Shown one piece after another: positions 30,449-38,504 of a stretch of DNA of 64,000 nucleotides. The translations under genes were made by a program, and so were the position numbers. A model generated the notes under the pieces. It was not told the DNA's origin and made no database searches. It saw only the letters and a list, made by a program, of their open reading frames with translations. Source of the stretch: Paenibacillus prosopidis (GTDB lineage: Bacteria; Bacillota; Bacilli; Paenibacillales; Paenibacillaceae). Positions within the stretch are counted from its first letter, which is position 1, and each line of letters opens with the position of its first letter. The stretch spans positions 244,003-308,002 of the forward strand of contig NZ_QPJD01000009.1 of NCBI RefSeq assembly GCF_003337375.1, read 5' to 3'.

Positions 30449-32727
30449 CCGTCTATATGGAGCCCCGCGAAAGCGTACGCTATTGGTTCGGCGACGATGA
30501 TCGCCGCATATTGGAGGTATTGTCCGGCCGTTATATCGGCGCGAACCCACCAGTTCCCTTTGCGCTCCGCGCTTTTGCCAAATCGGGCGTGCTGCAAAAT
30601 AGGGAAGGGCTGTACGATATGAATATGTCGGGCAAACTGCCGTATGCGAAGAATGGCGATTTCGCATACGTGTTCGGTCTCGTTTGGAGCGACGACGAGC
30701 GCTCGATAGACGGCATCATGGAGCCGTTCGGGCCGGTACGGCTGTATGTCAATGAAGAGCAGGTTTACCGGTCGAATGCGGTGGATGAGATGAAGCCTGA
30801 CGCGAGAGTTGTTATTCCGCTGCTCTTCCGCAAAGGCTGGAATGCTGTCCTAATCGAAGCTCGCAAGACGGAAGCCGGCTTCGGGTGCCGATTCGGCGCT
30901 GAGGAGGCGAAGGTCCGCATCCTGCAGGTCCTTGCTCCTTTTGCCGGCCGAGCGGGAAGTGCGGGTTGGGTTTATGCAGGGCCAGTGAAAGCATCGGTGT
31001 TTGGCAGCGAAGGAATGTTTCCCGACTACTCTCTGCCGGAAGAGTTAAGCGGATTGACGTGGCAGCCCCGAACGAGTTGGACTACGAAAGAAGCGGTGCT
31101 GCCTAACTTCGAGCGGCTTTTCGGTCGTCCTGCGCAACCGGCTGCAGCATTAGGCTGGACCGGACTGTCCGTGCCGGCCGAAGAAGAAACAGTAGTTCTG
31201 GAGGGGAATGCCTTTGGGCCGACGACAATTTGGCTGAACGGCCAACCGGTTGTGGATCTTGAGGAGTCGGGCTCATTCCGGACAGCAGTTCCCGTTAGTC
31301 CCGGGATCCGCCAGCTGCTGGTTCGCAGCGTCAGCGGTCCGAGCGGTTGGGGCTTTGAACTAGGCGCTTTTGCGGGAGCGGAACCGCTTTCATTCGAATT
31401 GCCTGTTGCCGTACATGGAAGTGGTGGGGCATGGTTGTATGCGGGTCCGCTGGATTCTGCTGATAAGCACGACCCTTCGTCTGTCTGTACGACAGCTGCG
31501 TTGTTTCCTGCCGTAGACCTCGAAGGCCGCTCCGCCGGCAGCGCATATTGGTCGCTGGACGCACCGGAGACGCGGGTTCGGCCTTACTACGAGAATGCGA
31601 TGCTGAGCAACAAATGGACGACCGGCACCGCCACGAACTACGGGCGATGGGATTATCCGCTCGGCGTTACGATGTACGGACTGCTGCGAACCGCTCGCGA
31701 GCTGAACCGGCAAGACGTGTCCGATTATGCGATCGGTCACATCCGCAGCTGCACGGATATGTACGATTATTCCTTATGGGACCGGGAAGAATACGGATTT
31801 CCGTCCGTTAACCACCAGCTTGTTTTAATCCGGATGCTGGATAACTGTGGCTCGTTCGGTTCGGCGATGCTTGAGGCTTATTTGCAAACGAAGGAGAAGA
31901 GTTACCTCCGTATTGCAGATGTAATTGCTGATTTTATGCTCCATAAGCTGGAACGCAGAGAAGACGGCGCATTCTATAGGCTGTGCGTAGGCGAGTATGC
32001 GGCAGATACGATGTGGGCGGACGATCTGTACATGAGCGCGCCTTTCCTGACGAGGTATGCTGCGGCGACAGGAAAACGCGAAGCGCTCGATGAAGCGGCG
32101 AGACAATTTCTGTTGTTCAAACGTTATTTGTTTATGGAGTCGGAAGGCGTTATGTCGCATGTATTTGACTTTAAATATAGCAAGGCGACGCGCGTGCCGT
32201 GGGGACGCGGCAACGGCTGGAGTCTGTTCTCGTTGTCGGAGCTGCTTGAGAAGCTGCCTGACGATCATAAAGATCGGGAAGCGCTTCTGGCCATGTTCCG
32301 TGACATGTGCGCGGGGGTGGCTGCTTTGCAGGGAGAATCAGGATTATGGCATCAAGTGCTTAATCAATCGGAGGCGTATGAGGAAGCATCCTGCACCGCC
32401 ATGTTCGTTTACGCATTCGCAAGAGGGGTGCGTTTTGGTTGGTTGGACAGCAAGGACACCTATGCAGCAGCGGCGCTTAAAGCTTGGCGGGGACTGACCG
32501 GCGGGGCAATTGATCGTCAAGGCAACGTGCACGGCGTATGTAGCGGGTCACGTTACTCGTTCTCGCCTGACTATTACATGTACGATCTACGGACCGTCGT
32601 TAACGATAATCACGGTATCGGCATAATGATGCTTGCAGGTGTGGAAATAAGCCGGTTGAAATCTTTCATTGACAGGCCGGAGCACCCCTCTGTACCGGAA
32701 ATGGCACTGCAGCGGCAGGATTCATAA
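30445..32727 (+). CDS. GH105/GH88-type unsaturated glycuronyl hydrolase with N-terminal beta domains
   Basis: Protein of 760 residues. Residues from about 385 on match the GH105 (YteR-like) alpha/alpha barrel: TMWADDLYMSAPF with candidate catalytic Asp526/527, WGRGNGWS, GLWHQVL and EASCTAMF. These enzymes remove the unsaturated uronic acid left by polysaccharide lyases. The first 380 residues are beta-rich and absent from the 370-residue canonical enzymes. No signal peptide is seen. It overlaps the 604-aa gene by four bases and is last in the operon. The likely substrates are pectin- or rhamnogalacturonan-like fragments. Confidence 0.82.
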   Translation: MTVYMEPRESVRYWFGDDDRRILEVLSGRYIGANPPVPFALRAFAKSGVLQNREGLYDMNMSGKLPYAKNGDFAYVFGLVWSDDERSIDGIMEPFGPVRLYVNEEQVYRSNAVDEMKPDARVVIPLLFRKGWNAVLIEARKTEAGFGCRFGAEEAKVRILQVLAPFAGRAGSAGWVYAGPVKASVFGSEGMFPDYSLPEELSGLTWQPRTSWTTKEAVLPNFERLFGRPAQPAAALGWTGLSVPAEEETVVLEGNAFGPTTIWLNGQPVVDLEESGSFRTAVPVSPGIRQLLVRSVSGPSGWGFELGAFAGAEPLSFELPVAVHGSGGAWLYAGPLDSADKHDPSSVCTTAALFPAVDLEGRSAGSAYWSLDAPETRVRPYYENAMLSNKWTTGTATNYGRWDYPLGVTMYGLLRTARELNRQDVSDYAIGHIRSCTDMYDYSLWDREEYGFPSVNHQLVLIRMLDNCGSFGSAMLEAYLQTKEKSYLRIADVIADFMLHKLERREDGAFYRLCVGEYAADTMWADDLYMSAPFLTRYAAATGKREALDEAARQFLLFKRYLFMESEGVMSHVFDFKYSKATRVPWGRGNGWSLFSLSELLEKLPDDHKDREALLAMFRDMCAGVAALQGESGLWHQVLNQSEAYEEASCTAMFVYAFARGVRFGWLDSKDTYAAAALKAWRGLTGGAIDRQGNVHGVCSGSRYSFSPDYYMYDLRTVVNDNHGIGIMMLAGVEISRLKSFIDRPEHPSVPEMALQRQDS

Positions 32728-32847
32728 TGGACGAAATTTAGAATTGTCGAGGACGATCTCACGTTCGCAAGGACTATGATTGTGTTCTAATTTTGCCTAT
32801 GCTAAGATTATTATAGAAGCACAGAAAAATACCGAGTACGTGGGCTT

Positions 32848-32894
32848 CCTTCGTCTTTATCTGAGTGTTCAGGTAAAGTCGGGGGAGGTTTTTA
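32848..32894 (+). terminator. Probable terminator after the glycan operon
   Basis: CTTTATCTGA pairs with TCAGGTAAAG around a three-base loop, extended by wobble pairs, and is followed by TTTTTATTT. The rest of 32728-32943 holds no gene. Confidence 0.55.
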
Positions 32895-32943
32895 TTTAAA
32901 TATAGATTTACTCTTGTATAAGGGTGTAAAGGAGATAACTGCA

Positions 32944-33639
32944 ATGACGATAGCATTAAGCAATGATTGGTCAATTCAGTTAGAGAGTGAGATGTCAGCT
33001 CCTTATATGCGAGAGCTTCTGTCTTTGCTTGAGCATAAATATAATACGATGAACGTTTATCCGAGCAAAGGGGATATTTTAAAAGCGCTTCATTATACAT
33101 CATACGAACAAACGAAGGTTGTTATTTTGGGACAAGATCCTTACCATGGTCCCCGGCAAGCGCAGGGTCTTAGCTTCTCGGTAATGCCTGGCGAGAAGGT
33201 ACCGCCTTCGCTTCAAAACATATATAAAGAGCTTGAGGCGGACCTGGGTTGTCCGATTCCTGATCATGGCAGCTTGGAAGCATGGGCGAAGCAGGGCGTA
33301 TTGCTCTTAAATACGGTGCTTACCGTAGAGGAGGGTAACCCTAATTCGCATCAAGGCATGGGATGGGAACGGTTTACCGATTCAATTATTGAAGCTTTAA
33401 ACAAAAGAGAGCGTCCTATCGTATTTATTCTTTGGGGCAAGCATGCGCAAAAGAAAGCAGCGAACATTGATGGGGACAAGCATCATATCATCGTCTCGCC
33501 TCACCCAAGCCCTTTTGCGGCAAGAAAGGGTTTCTTTGGAAGCAAACCTTTTTCGAGGGCTAATTCATTTCTGGAGAGCATGGGGGCTGCCGCCATTGAT
33601 TGGCGTATACCATTGCTTTCAGAACTCAATAAAATATAA
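32944..33639 (+). CDS. ung: Uracil-DNA glycosylase
   Basis: Base-excision repair enzyme removing uracil from DNA. It has 231 residues. The water-activating motif GQDPYHG carries Asp65. The DNA-intercalating loop [13 protein letters not shown] is near the C-terminus. AAAGGAGAT precedes the ATG; an upstream in-frame start at 32914 has no site. Confidence 0.96.
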   Translation: MTIALSNDWSIQLESEMSAPYMRELLSLLEHKYNTMNVYPSKGDILKALHYTSYEQTKVVILGQDPYHGPRQAQGLSFSVMPGEKVPPSLQNIYKELEADLGCPIPDHGSLEAWAKQGVLLLNTVLTVEEGNPNSHQGMGWERFTDSIIEALNKRERPIVFILWGKHAQKKAANIDGDKHHIIVSPHPSPFAARKGFFGSKPFSRANSFLESMGAAAIDWRIPLLSELNKI

Positions 33640-33660
33640 GTGTTGTTTGAAGTGAAAAGA

Positions 33661-33705
33661 GGCTTCTCCGCTGTCTGATACGCTGATCAGACATGTGGAG
33701 AAGCC
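33661..33705. terminator. Bidirectional terminator between ung and the SLH gene
   Basis: Perfect GGCTTCTCC/GGAGAAGCC outer and GTCTGAT/ATCAGAC inner stems between convergent genes. Confidence 0.8.
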
Positions 33706-33713
33706 TTATTGAT

Positions 33714-34670
33714 TTATTCTGCTGCTGAACCGCTGCTAGACACAGATTCATCAGCGCTAGTCTTTGATGGCAGCACCGGTTTGAACACCGCGTCTACATA
33801 GGTGGAAACTTGCACGTCGGTCATGACCTGAGGATACATCTTATCCGGATCTGGCAATACGGTTTCGACATTAATCACAGCTTTATCACCTTCAAAGCCG
33901 ATGGATGAGATACGTATGCTGTAACCAGGGTGCGGCACTTGTGTGCTGACCGTTACTTTATTGATATCAGAGTTAACAGCAGTTACCGATAGTTTCAAGT
34001 CTAAGGCAGGCTGCTCTGGAAGTTCAGGGATAGGCGTCGTCTCCTTTACAAATTTAATCGCGTCATGGAGCCATCCTGCAGCATCACTGCGCGTAATCGC
34101 TTGCTTTGGATAAAATTTGTTCGAGCTGTCTAGTGTAACAACTTTGCTAATGATCAGCTTTTGGATGCTATCCATGTAGGCGCTATTCACATCAGCCTCA
34201 TCCTCAAGCGTCATGAAAATTTCGATAAACGCAAAGTCACCCTTCGTTAGAATCGCTTTAAATAAATGATGGGCGAATTGCTCGCGAGTCATGGTGTCGT
34301 TAGCCTTAACTGTCTTCGGAATTTCAAGCCCGTTCAGGTTGGCAATAATGAAGGCTTTGGAATACCAAGCATCATCCTTCAGGTTAGGAAAATAATCGCT
34401 CGCCTTCGGTTCTTTAATGAAACGAATGTGGTCAATATTGAGATCTAAGCCTTTTACGATCATGGAAATGCCGGCTGCATAACTCACTTTGCCCTTAGGA
34501 TTGAATTTATCCTCTTTTTGATCGCCACTTAATACCCCTAGTTTTTTAAGCTCAATAATCTTTTGTTCATTCGGATCATTTTTAATGTCCTTAAATGCCC
34601 AGACGGTTTGTCCGAGTGTGAAAAGCATCATAGCAACTAGCGCCAATACAATAAATGAACGTTTCTTCAT
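33714..34670 (-). CDS. Secreted S-layer homology (SLH) domain protein
   Basis: Protein of 318 residues with a Sec signal peptide (cleavage after TVWA, about residue 25). Three degenerate SLH repeats lie at about 26-75, 88-140 and 150-205. They bind pyruvylated cell-wall polymer and anchor proteins to the surface. The last 100 residues are beta-rich with a Ser-rich tail and no recognised domain. It is small for an SLH protein, so it may be an accessory wall protein. It converges on ung. Confidence 0.85.
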   Translation of the reverse strand: MKKRSFIVLALVAMMLFTLGQTVWAFKDIKNDPNEQKIIELKKLGVLSGDQKEDKFNPKGKVSYAAGISMIVKGLDLNIDHIRFIKEPKASDYFPNLKDDAWYSKAFIIANLNGLEIPKTVKANDTMTREQFAHHLFKAILTKGDFAFIEIFMTLEDEADVNSAYMDSIQKLIISKVVTLDSSNKFYPKQAITRSDAAGWLHDAIKFVKETTPIPELPEQPALDLKLSVTAVNSDINKVTVSTQVPHPGYSIRISSIGFEGDKAVINVETVLPDPDKMYPQVMTDVQVSTYVDAVFKPVLPSKTSADESVSSSGSAAE

Positions 34671-34874
34671 TCTGTCACCTCTTCTTCAATTTGCTGCAGC
34701 ACTTACATGACGCAGCGAGAAGAAAAATTGTTGCATATCGTATGAACATATTATTTTTTTATACCGTTAGCTGGATTTGATTTATTGGGAGGTAACGTTA
34801 ACCATATACTTTCATTATGTACTATTCTGACCGTGCGGAAACGATAAACCAGGTATAAAAAGAGAAAAAAGTGA

Positions 34875-34903
34875 TTGACTTCAGTTTTTAATCCTGATAT
34901 ATT
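34875..34903 (+). promoter_or_regulatory. Promoter of tRNA-Val
   Basis: TTGACT (34875-34880), 17-base spacer, TATATT (34898-34903), ending 19 bases before the tRNA. The remaining gap from 34671 holds no other gene. Confidence 0.75.
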
Positions 34904-34921
34904 ATTACTTGTCACTAACGT

Positions 34922-34997
34922 GATCTGATAGCTCAGCTGGGAGAGCACTATCTTGACAGGGTAGGGGTCACAGGTTCGAACCCTGTTCAGATCACCA
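34922..34997 (+). tRNA. tRNA-Val (GAC)
   Basis: A 76-base cloverleaf with encoded CCA, acceptor GATCTGA/TCAGATC, and an anticodon loop TTGACAG giving GAC. It stands alone with its own promoter and terminator. A degenerate copy of its 3' end is found at 35804-35828. Confidence 0.93.
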
Positions 34998-35008
34998 TAA
35001 CTTAAACG
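34977..35008 (+). repeat. Left copy of tRNA-Val 3'-end repeat (att-like)
   Basis: The 3' end of the tRNA gene and its first downstream bases. It recurs with small changes at 35804-35838; across the 25-column core, 22 columns are identical. The spacing is 827 bases. Confidence 0.6.
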
Positions 35009-35013
35009 TCGAA

Positions 35014-35038
35014 AGCCTTGATAATCAAGGCTTTTTTT
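35014..35038 (+). terminator. Terminator of tRNA-Val
   Basis: AGCCTTGAT/ATCAAGGCT hairpin with seven T. A similar terminator follows the right repeat copy. Confidence 0.85.
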
Positions 35039-35082
35039 GTTTTTAAGGTCAGTTTACATATGATGAAACATGTATGTCCAAG

Positions 35083-35190
35083 CTAATGGCAAGAAGTAAT
35101 AGCATAAATATGTTCAGCATTAATTGTTGCGAAAGTGGTTCCAACTAAAAATGCTACAGCGATAATTATAAAAGCAACGGCTTTTTTCAT
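35083..35190 (-). CDS. 35-aa secreted or membrane peptide, Phr-like in layout
   Basis: The peptide begins MKKAVAFIIIAVAFLV, a short basic start and hydrophobic core, then about 15 polar residues ending in SCH. A strong GGGGAGGT on the minus strand precedes the ATG. Size and layout match Phr signalling pre-peptides or small export-signal peptides, but no rap gene is adjacent. Function is unknown. Confidence 0.5.
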   Translation of the reverse strand: MKKAVAFIIIAVAFLVGTTFATINAEHIYAITSCH

Positions 35191-35347
35191 CGTGATTACC
35201 TCCCCTTCTGTGTAGTGTTTACAGGAAGAATATATCACGTGAGGTATTCCCATTTGTAGGGTAAAACCCGGGAAGTTTTCGGGAAGTTTTTCGGGTGTAT
35301 CAAAATGAATATTGAGGATCATGCGAGAGGTATTATCTAAAAGTTAT

Positions 35348-35461
35348 TTAAGGTGCAAATGGAAAAGTACGAATGATAAACCATAATCCAATAAGATATG
35401 CAAAACACAAAGCGATCAAAATACCAAATAAAATTATTATTACTTTCATTATTTTCTGCAT
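35348..35461 (-). CDS. 37-aa single-span membrane peptide
   Basis: Starts MQKIMKVIIILFGILIAL; nearly the whole length is one hydrophobic helix ending in RTFPFAP. AAAAGGAG precedes the ATG by nine bases. It lies upstream of the 35-aa peptide gene on the same strand, so the two could be co-transcribed. Function is unknown. Confidence 0.5.
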   Translation of the reverse strand: MQKIMKVIIILFGILIALCFAYLIGLWFIIRTFPFAP

Positions 35462-35547
35462 TTTGAATCACTCCTTTTCATTCTGATGATACAACAGTTA
35501 CCTGTTCGGAGTGAGTACCAACTTTATCTAGTATCATGAAGTAAAAA

Positions 35548-35694
35548 TTGAATTGGGAGCTAAGAGACCTGGAAGTCTGTGACGGATCACCTAACCCTGA
35601 AGGCGAGAAGTGGCACGGGAAGTTCCCGAAAGTGGAGTGTGATGGCAAGCGAGAAGTTTATGAACCGCTGATTATAGGAGGATTAAAGGATTAA
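35548..35694 (+). pseudogene. Gene fragment, 48 codons, no proper start
   Basis: An open frame with protein-like composition (ends EVYEPLIIGGLKD), stop-bounded six bases upstream and with no ribosome binding site. It looks like the 3' piece of a lost gene. Parent family not recognised. Confidence 0.35.
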
Positions 35695-35717
35695 AGCAGT
35701 GTTCTGATAATCGCGTA

Positions 35718-35816
35718 TCACTTAGGTATGGTTTTATCCTGTTCAGCATCGATCTCACCTGTATCTGCTTTCTCGAAGCTTTCAGTAAAAGCCTCTACAT
35801 TTTCGAAACCCTGTTC
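35718..35816 (-). pseudogene. Minus-strand 3' gene fragment abutting the tRNA-like repeat
   Basis: On the minus strand about 33 codons read as an acidic, protein-like C-terminus (GFENVEAFTESFEKADTGE then EIDAEQDKTIPK-stop). The open frame starts inside the degenerate tRNA repeat. It suggests that a coding region was cut where the repeat begins. Parent family not recognised. Confidence 0.35.
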
Positions 35817-35838
35817 AGGTCAACATAATTTTAAAACG
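35804..35838 (+). repeat. Right, degenerate copy of tRNA-Val 3' end (att-like)
   Basis: Contains CCCTGTTCAG followed by GTCAACATAA, nearly the T-arm and acceptor end of tRNA-Val (34922-34997), and is followed by a similar terminator. There is no upstream tRNA half, so it is a 3'-end duplication and not a second gene. Confidence 0.6.
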
Positions 35839-35845
35839 TTCAGAA

Positions 35846-35872
35846 CCCTTGCTGTCCAGCAAGGCTTTTTTT
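35846..35872 (+). terminator. Terminator-like hairpin after the right repeat
   Basis: CCTTGCT/AGCAAGG stem with a four-base loop and a T-run. It mirrors the tRNA-Val terminator at 35014-35038. The stretch 35873-36000 shows no gene. Confidence 0.7.
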
Positions 35873-36019
35873 ATTGTGATCAACCTCAGCAGTGTCAACA
35901 TAGGCCCTTTCTTCCTTTTATCCGTTGCGTTTATTGTGGAAAAGAATTTAAAGGTATTTATAAAGCTTAAGCTCGTAATATTTCCGTCATGACAATGATC
36001 TTATATAATCACTTTAAAA

Positions 36020-36033
36020 TGAAATCGCTTTCA
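36020..36033 (+). promoter_or_regulatory. Perfect cre site (CcpA)
   Basis: TGAAATCGCTTTCA fits the cre consensus TGWAANCGNTNWCA at all 14 positions. It lies ten bases after a TATAAT box (36004-36009) whose -35 region is weak. It therefore overlaps the predicted transcript start of the citM unit, a position suited to repression. The B. subtilis citrate transporter gene is likewise under CcpA. Confidence 0.75.
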
Positions 36034-36050
36034 AAGGAGGGGGATTAATC

Positions 36051-36131
36051 ATGAATCACCTACGTACATGTGGAGTATGCGAAAACGAGATGAACGAAGC
36101 CAATGTAGATGTGCCAATGTGGAAGAAATGA
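36051..36131 (+). CDS. 26-aa Cys-containing leader peptide candidate
   Basis: The frame begins MNHLRTCGVCENEMNE and has a CxxC pair. A very strong AAAGGAGGGGG precedes the ATG. It lies between the cre site and the broken citrate transporter, ending 17 bases before that gene. It might be a leader peptide or a small metal-binding peptide. Whether it is translated is unproven. Confidence 0.45.
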   Translation: MNHLRTCGVCENEMNEANVDVPMWKK

Positions 36132-36148
36132 AATTGGAGGTTTAACGT

Positions 36149-37188
36149 ATGTTATCGATTCTTGGTTTTCTTATGATTGCTGTTTTTATGTTTCTGATTA
36201 TGTCAAAGCGGCTGTCTGCTATCGTTGCACTCATCTTAATTCCTGTCTTATTCGCTCTGATTGCCGGATTTGGTACGGATATCGGACCCATGATGATGGA
36301 AGGTGTTAAAACGATCGCCCCAACAGGCGTTATGCTCATATTCGGTATTTTATATTTCGGAATTATGATTGATACCGGCTTGTTTGGTCCGCTTGTAAAT
36401 CGAACATTAAAGGCGGTTAAAGGAGACCCCGTTAAAATCGTTGTCGGAACTGCAGTGCTGGCACTGCTTTTATCGCTTGACGGTGACGGTTCGACAACGT
36501 ATATGATTGTCGTTGCAGTCATGCTGCCCTTATATAAGAGACTCGATATGAACCCGCTTATACTAACAGCTGTAACCATGCTTGCCAGCGGCGTTATGAA
36601 TATTACACCTTGGGAGGACCGACTGCGAGAGCCATGAGTGCACTGCATTTGGATGCCTCCCAGTTGTTCACTCCTATTATATTCCTCTTTAAATGAAATT
36701 GAACCCGATGTTACAGCGGGATGGCGGCTGCGCTTGAGGAGACGGACTATAAACGGCCGCGCCTCATTTGGCTAAACTGCAGGGATTTTTACAGGAATTT
36801 TAACGGGTACAAAGATGGTGGATGCTATGGCTCTTACCCTAGTGGATATGATACCGGACGCACTTGGTCCGCATTTGCCGGTCATTGCGGCTATTACCAG
36901 TATGCCCCTAACATTCTTTATGTCAAATGATGCCTATTATTTCGGGATTTTACCTCTTATTACTGAAGCGGCGAATACGTACGGGATCGATCCTGCAGAA
37001 ATGGGAAGAGCCTCGCTGCTTGGTCAGCCGGTTCACTATTAAGCCCATTGGTGCCGTCAACTTATTTGCTTGTCGGATTGGCCGGAGTTAATTTTGGCGA
37101 TCATCAGCGGTTTACGCTCAAATGGGCGATCGGCTCAACGCTAGTTATGCTGGTAACGGCTTTGATTATAGGAGTTGTGAACTTTTAG
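36149..37188 (+). pseudogene. citM: CitM-type Mg/citrate transporter, decayed
   Basis: The N-terminal 155 residues (MLSILGFLMIAVFMFLIM onward) match CitMHS transporters and have a good GGAGG site. Damage is plain. One G is lost in the Trp-Gly-Gly codons near 36612. The frame after FTPII near 36683 is broken. A join near 36778 links an LIWLN segment to GIFTGILTG, which in intact homologues lie about 100 residues apart. One base is lost near 37037 within GQPVH-LLSP. The tail ends at TAG 37188. About 1040 bases remain of a usual 1300. It cannot make a working transporter. Confidence 0.88.
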
Positions 37189-37269
37189 AGAACAATTAGT
37201 GCGTCACTTATGAACAATATGACCAAAATAGCACAACATATAAATTATATATTGTGTATTATATATCGA

Positions 37270-37280
37270 TATGTTATATC
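37270..37280 (+). promoter_or_regulatory. Weak CcpN-operator-like sequence before gapB
   Basis: TATGTTATATC matches the remembered CcpN consensus TRTGHYATAYW at 10 of 11 positions. It lies in AT-rich DNA 44 bases before the gene, where chance matches are common. Confidence 0.25.
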
Positions 37281-37323
37281 TTAATTAAGGAAAAATTATC
37301 TTTTACTTTGAAAGGAGAACTCA

Positions 37324-38361
37324 ATGACTGCAGGACTAGGAATTAGTGGCATGGGGAGAATTGGTAGATTACTGGTTAGAAAGATGTTGTCTGGCGGTAC
37401 GAGTCAAATCGAATTGAAAGCGATTAATTCCGTCTATCCTGCTGAAACGGTAGCTCATTTACTAAAGTATGATACGGTGCATGGAACATGGGATGCTGCT
37501 ATTACAGTAAAGGATGGGATGCTCGTTATTAATAGTCATCCTGTGCAGGTAACTTATCAACGTGAACCTGAAAATATTGGATGGGGTCAGATGGATGTAG
37601 ACGTTGTAATTGATGCTACGGGCAAGTTTAATCATCGGCAGGGTGCACTGAAACATTTGAAAACCGGGGCATCCACCGTAATCGTCACAGCGCCTGGAAC
37701 GCAAATGGATCTTACTGTGATCATGGGAGTTAATGATCATTTGCTTGATTTGTCGCAGCATTCGATTCTTTCAGCGGCTTCTTGTACAACAAACTGCGTT
37801 GCACCTTTGCTAAGTATTTTGGATGATTCTTTTCAAGTTAAGAATGGCTGGATGACAACCGTTCACTCCTTTACTTCGGACCAAAATCATTTGGATAATC
37901 CGCATAAAGATTTGCGGAGAGCCCGTGCTTGCACGCAATCCATCATTCCCACTACAACAGGCGTAGGGAAGGCGCTTGCGGATGTCCTTCCTCATCTTGC
38001 TTCCAATATTGAAGGCATTTCAATCCGTGTACCTGTCCAAGACGTTTCATTAGTTGATCTCACCGTTCAAGTTAAACGTGAAGTCTCTTTGGAAGAGGTT
38101 AAATCGGCATTTATAACGGCGGCAAACGGGTCATTATCCCATTATGTCGGGTTTACGGAAGAGCCTTTAGTATCATCGGATTTTATAGGGTGCGATAAAT
38201 CAGCTGTTATTGATTCACTTTCTATCATGGTGATGGGAAATCAAATCAAAGTACTTGCTTGGTATGATAATGAATGGGCATACGCTAGCAGAGTTATTGA
38301 GCTGGCTCAAACCGTAAGCGAAAGGATGGGGCAAAAATGGCAAACTTCGTTGGCTCTATAA
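37324..38361 (+). CDS. gapB: Glyceraldehyde-3-phosphate dehydrogenase, gluconeogenic GapB type
   Basis: Protein of 345 residues. The Rossmann motif is GISGMGRIGR and the catalytic Cys154 is in SAASCTTNC. The coenzyme-selecting Asp of glycolytic GapA is replaced by Ser36 (AINSVYPAE), as in NADP-preferring GapB. The segment DNPHKDLRRARAC also matches GapB. The enzyme should run towards glyceraldehyde-3-phosphate in gluconeogenesis. GAAAGGAG precedes the ATG. The SR1P-family gene starts inside its 3' end and pckA follows, apparently as one operon. Confidence 0.9.
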   Translation: MTAGLGISGMGRIGRLLVRKMLSGGTSQIELKAINSVYPAETVAHLLKYDTVHGTWDAAITVKDGMLVINSHPVQVTYQREPENIGWGQMDVDVVIDATGKFNHRQGALKHLKTGASTVIVTAPGTQMDLTVIMGVNDHLLDLSQHSILSAASCTTNCVAPLLSILDDSFQVKNGWMTTVHSFTSDQNHLDNPHKDLRRARACTQSIIPTTTGVGKALADVLPHLASNIEGISIRVPVQDVSLVDLTVQVKREVSLEEVKSAFITAANGSLSHYVGFTEEPLVSSDFIGCDKSAVIDSLSIMVMGNQIKVLAWYDNEWAYASRVIELAQTVSERMGQKWQTSLAL

Positions 38362-38504
38362 ATTTGGGATCGGTCTTGTGTAAACACTGTGGAAATCTCA
38401 TCGATACCGTAGATACAGAAAAAGTTATTATCTATTACTCCGATTGCTTGCAATGTAATAAGGAAAGCTCGGAGAAGGAGGAGGAGAAAACGTATGAATA
38501 CTAG
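38337..38504 (+). CDS. SR1P-family small protein (GapA-binding peptide homologue)
   Basis: Protein of 55 residues. The core [14 protein letters not shown]...[13 protein letters not shown] aligns with B. subtilis SR1P in its two Cys pairs and EKV. B. subtilis SR1P is a 39-aa peptide encoded by the regulatory RNA SR1 that binds GapA and promotes its contact with RNase J1. Here it lies in an operon, starting 22 bases before the gapB stop and ending 8 bases into pckA. It has an N-terminal extension and an acidic tail [13 protein letters not shown]; the tail codons double as the pckA ribosome binding site. The start follows AAAGGATGGGG. Confidence 0.75.
   Translation: MANFVGSINLGSVLCKHCGNLIDTVDTEKVIIYYSDCLQCNKESSEKEEEKTYEY

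Noticed and set aside
35728..35970. 80-aa plus-strand frame
   Set aside because: It runs through the tRNA-like repeat and a terminator hairpin, has no ribosome binding site, and opposes a more protein-like minus-strand fragment.
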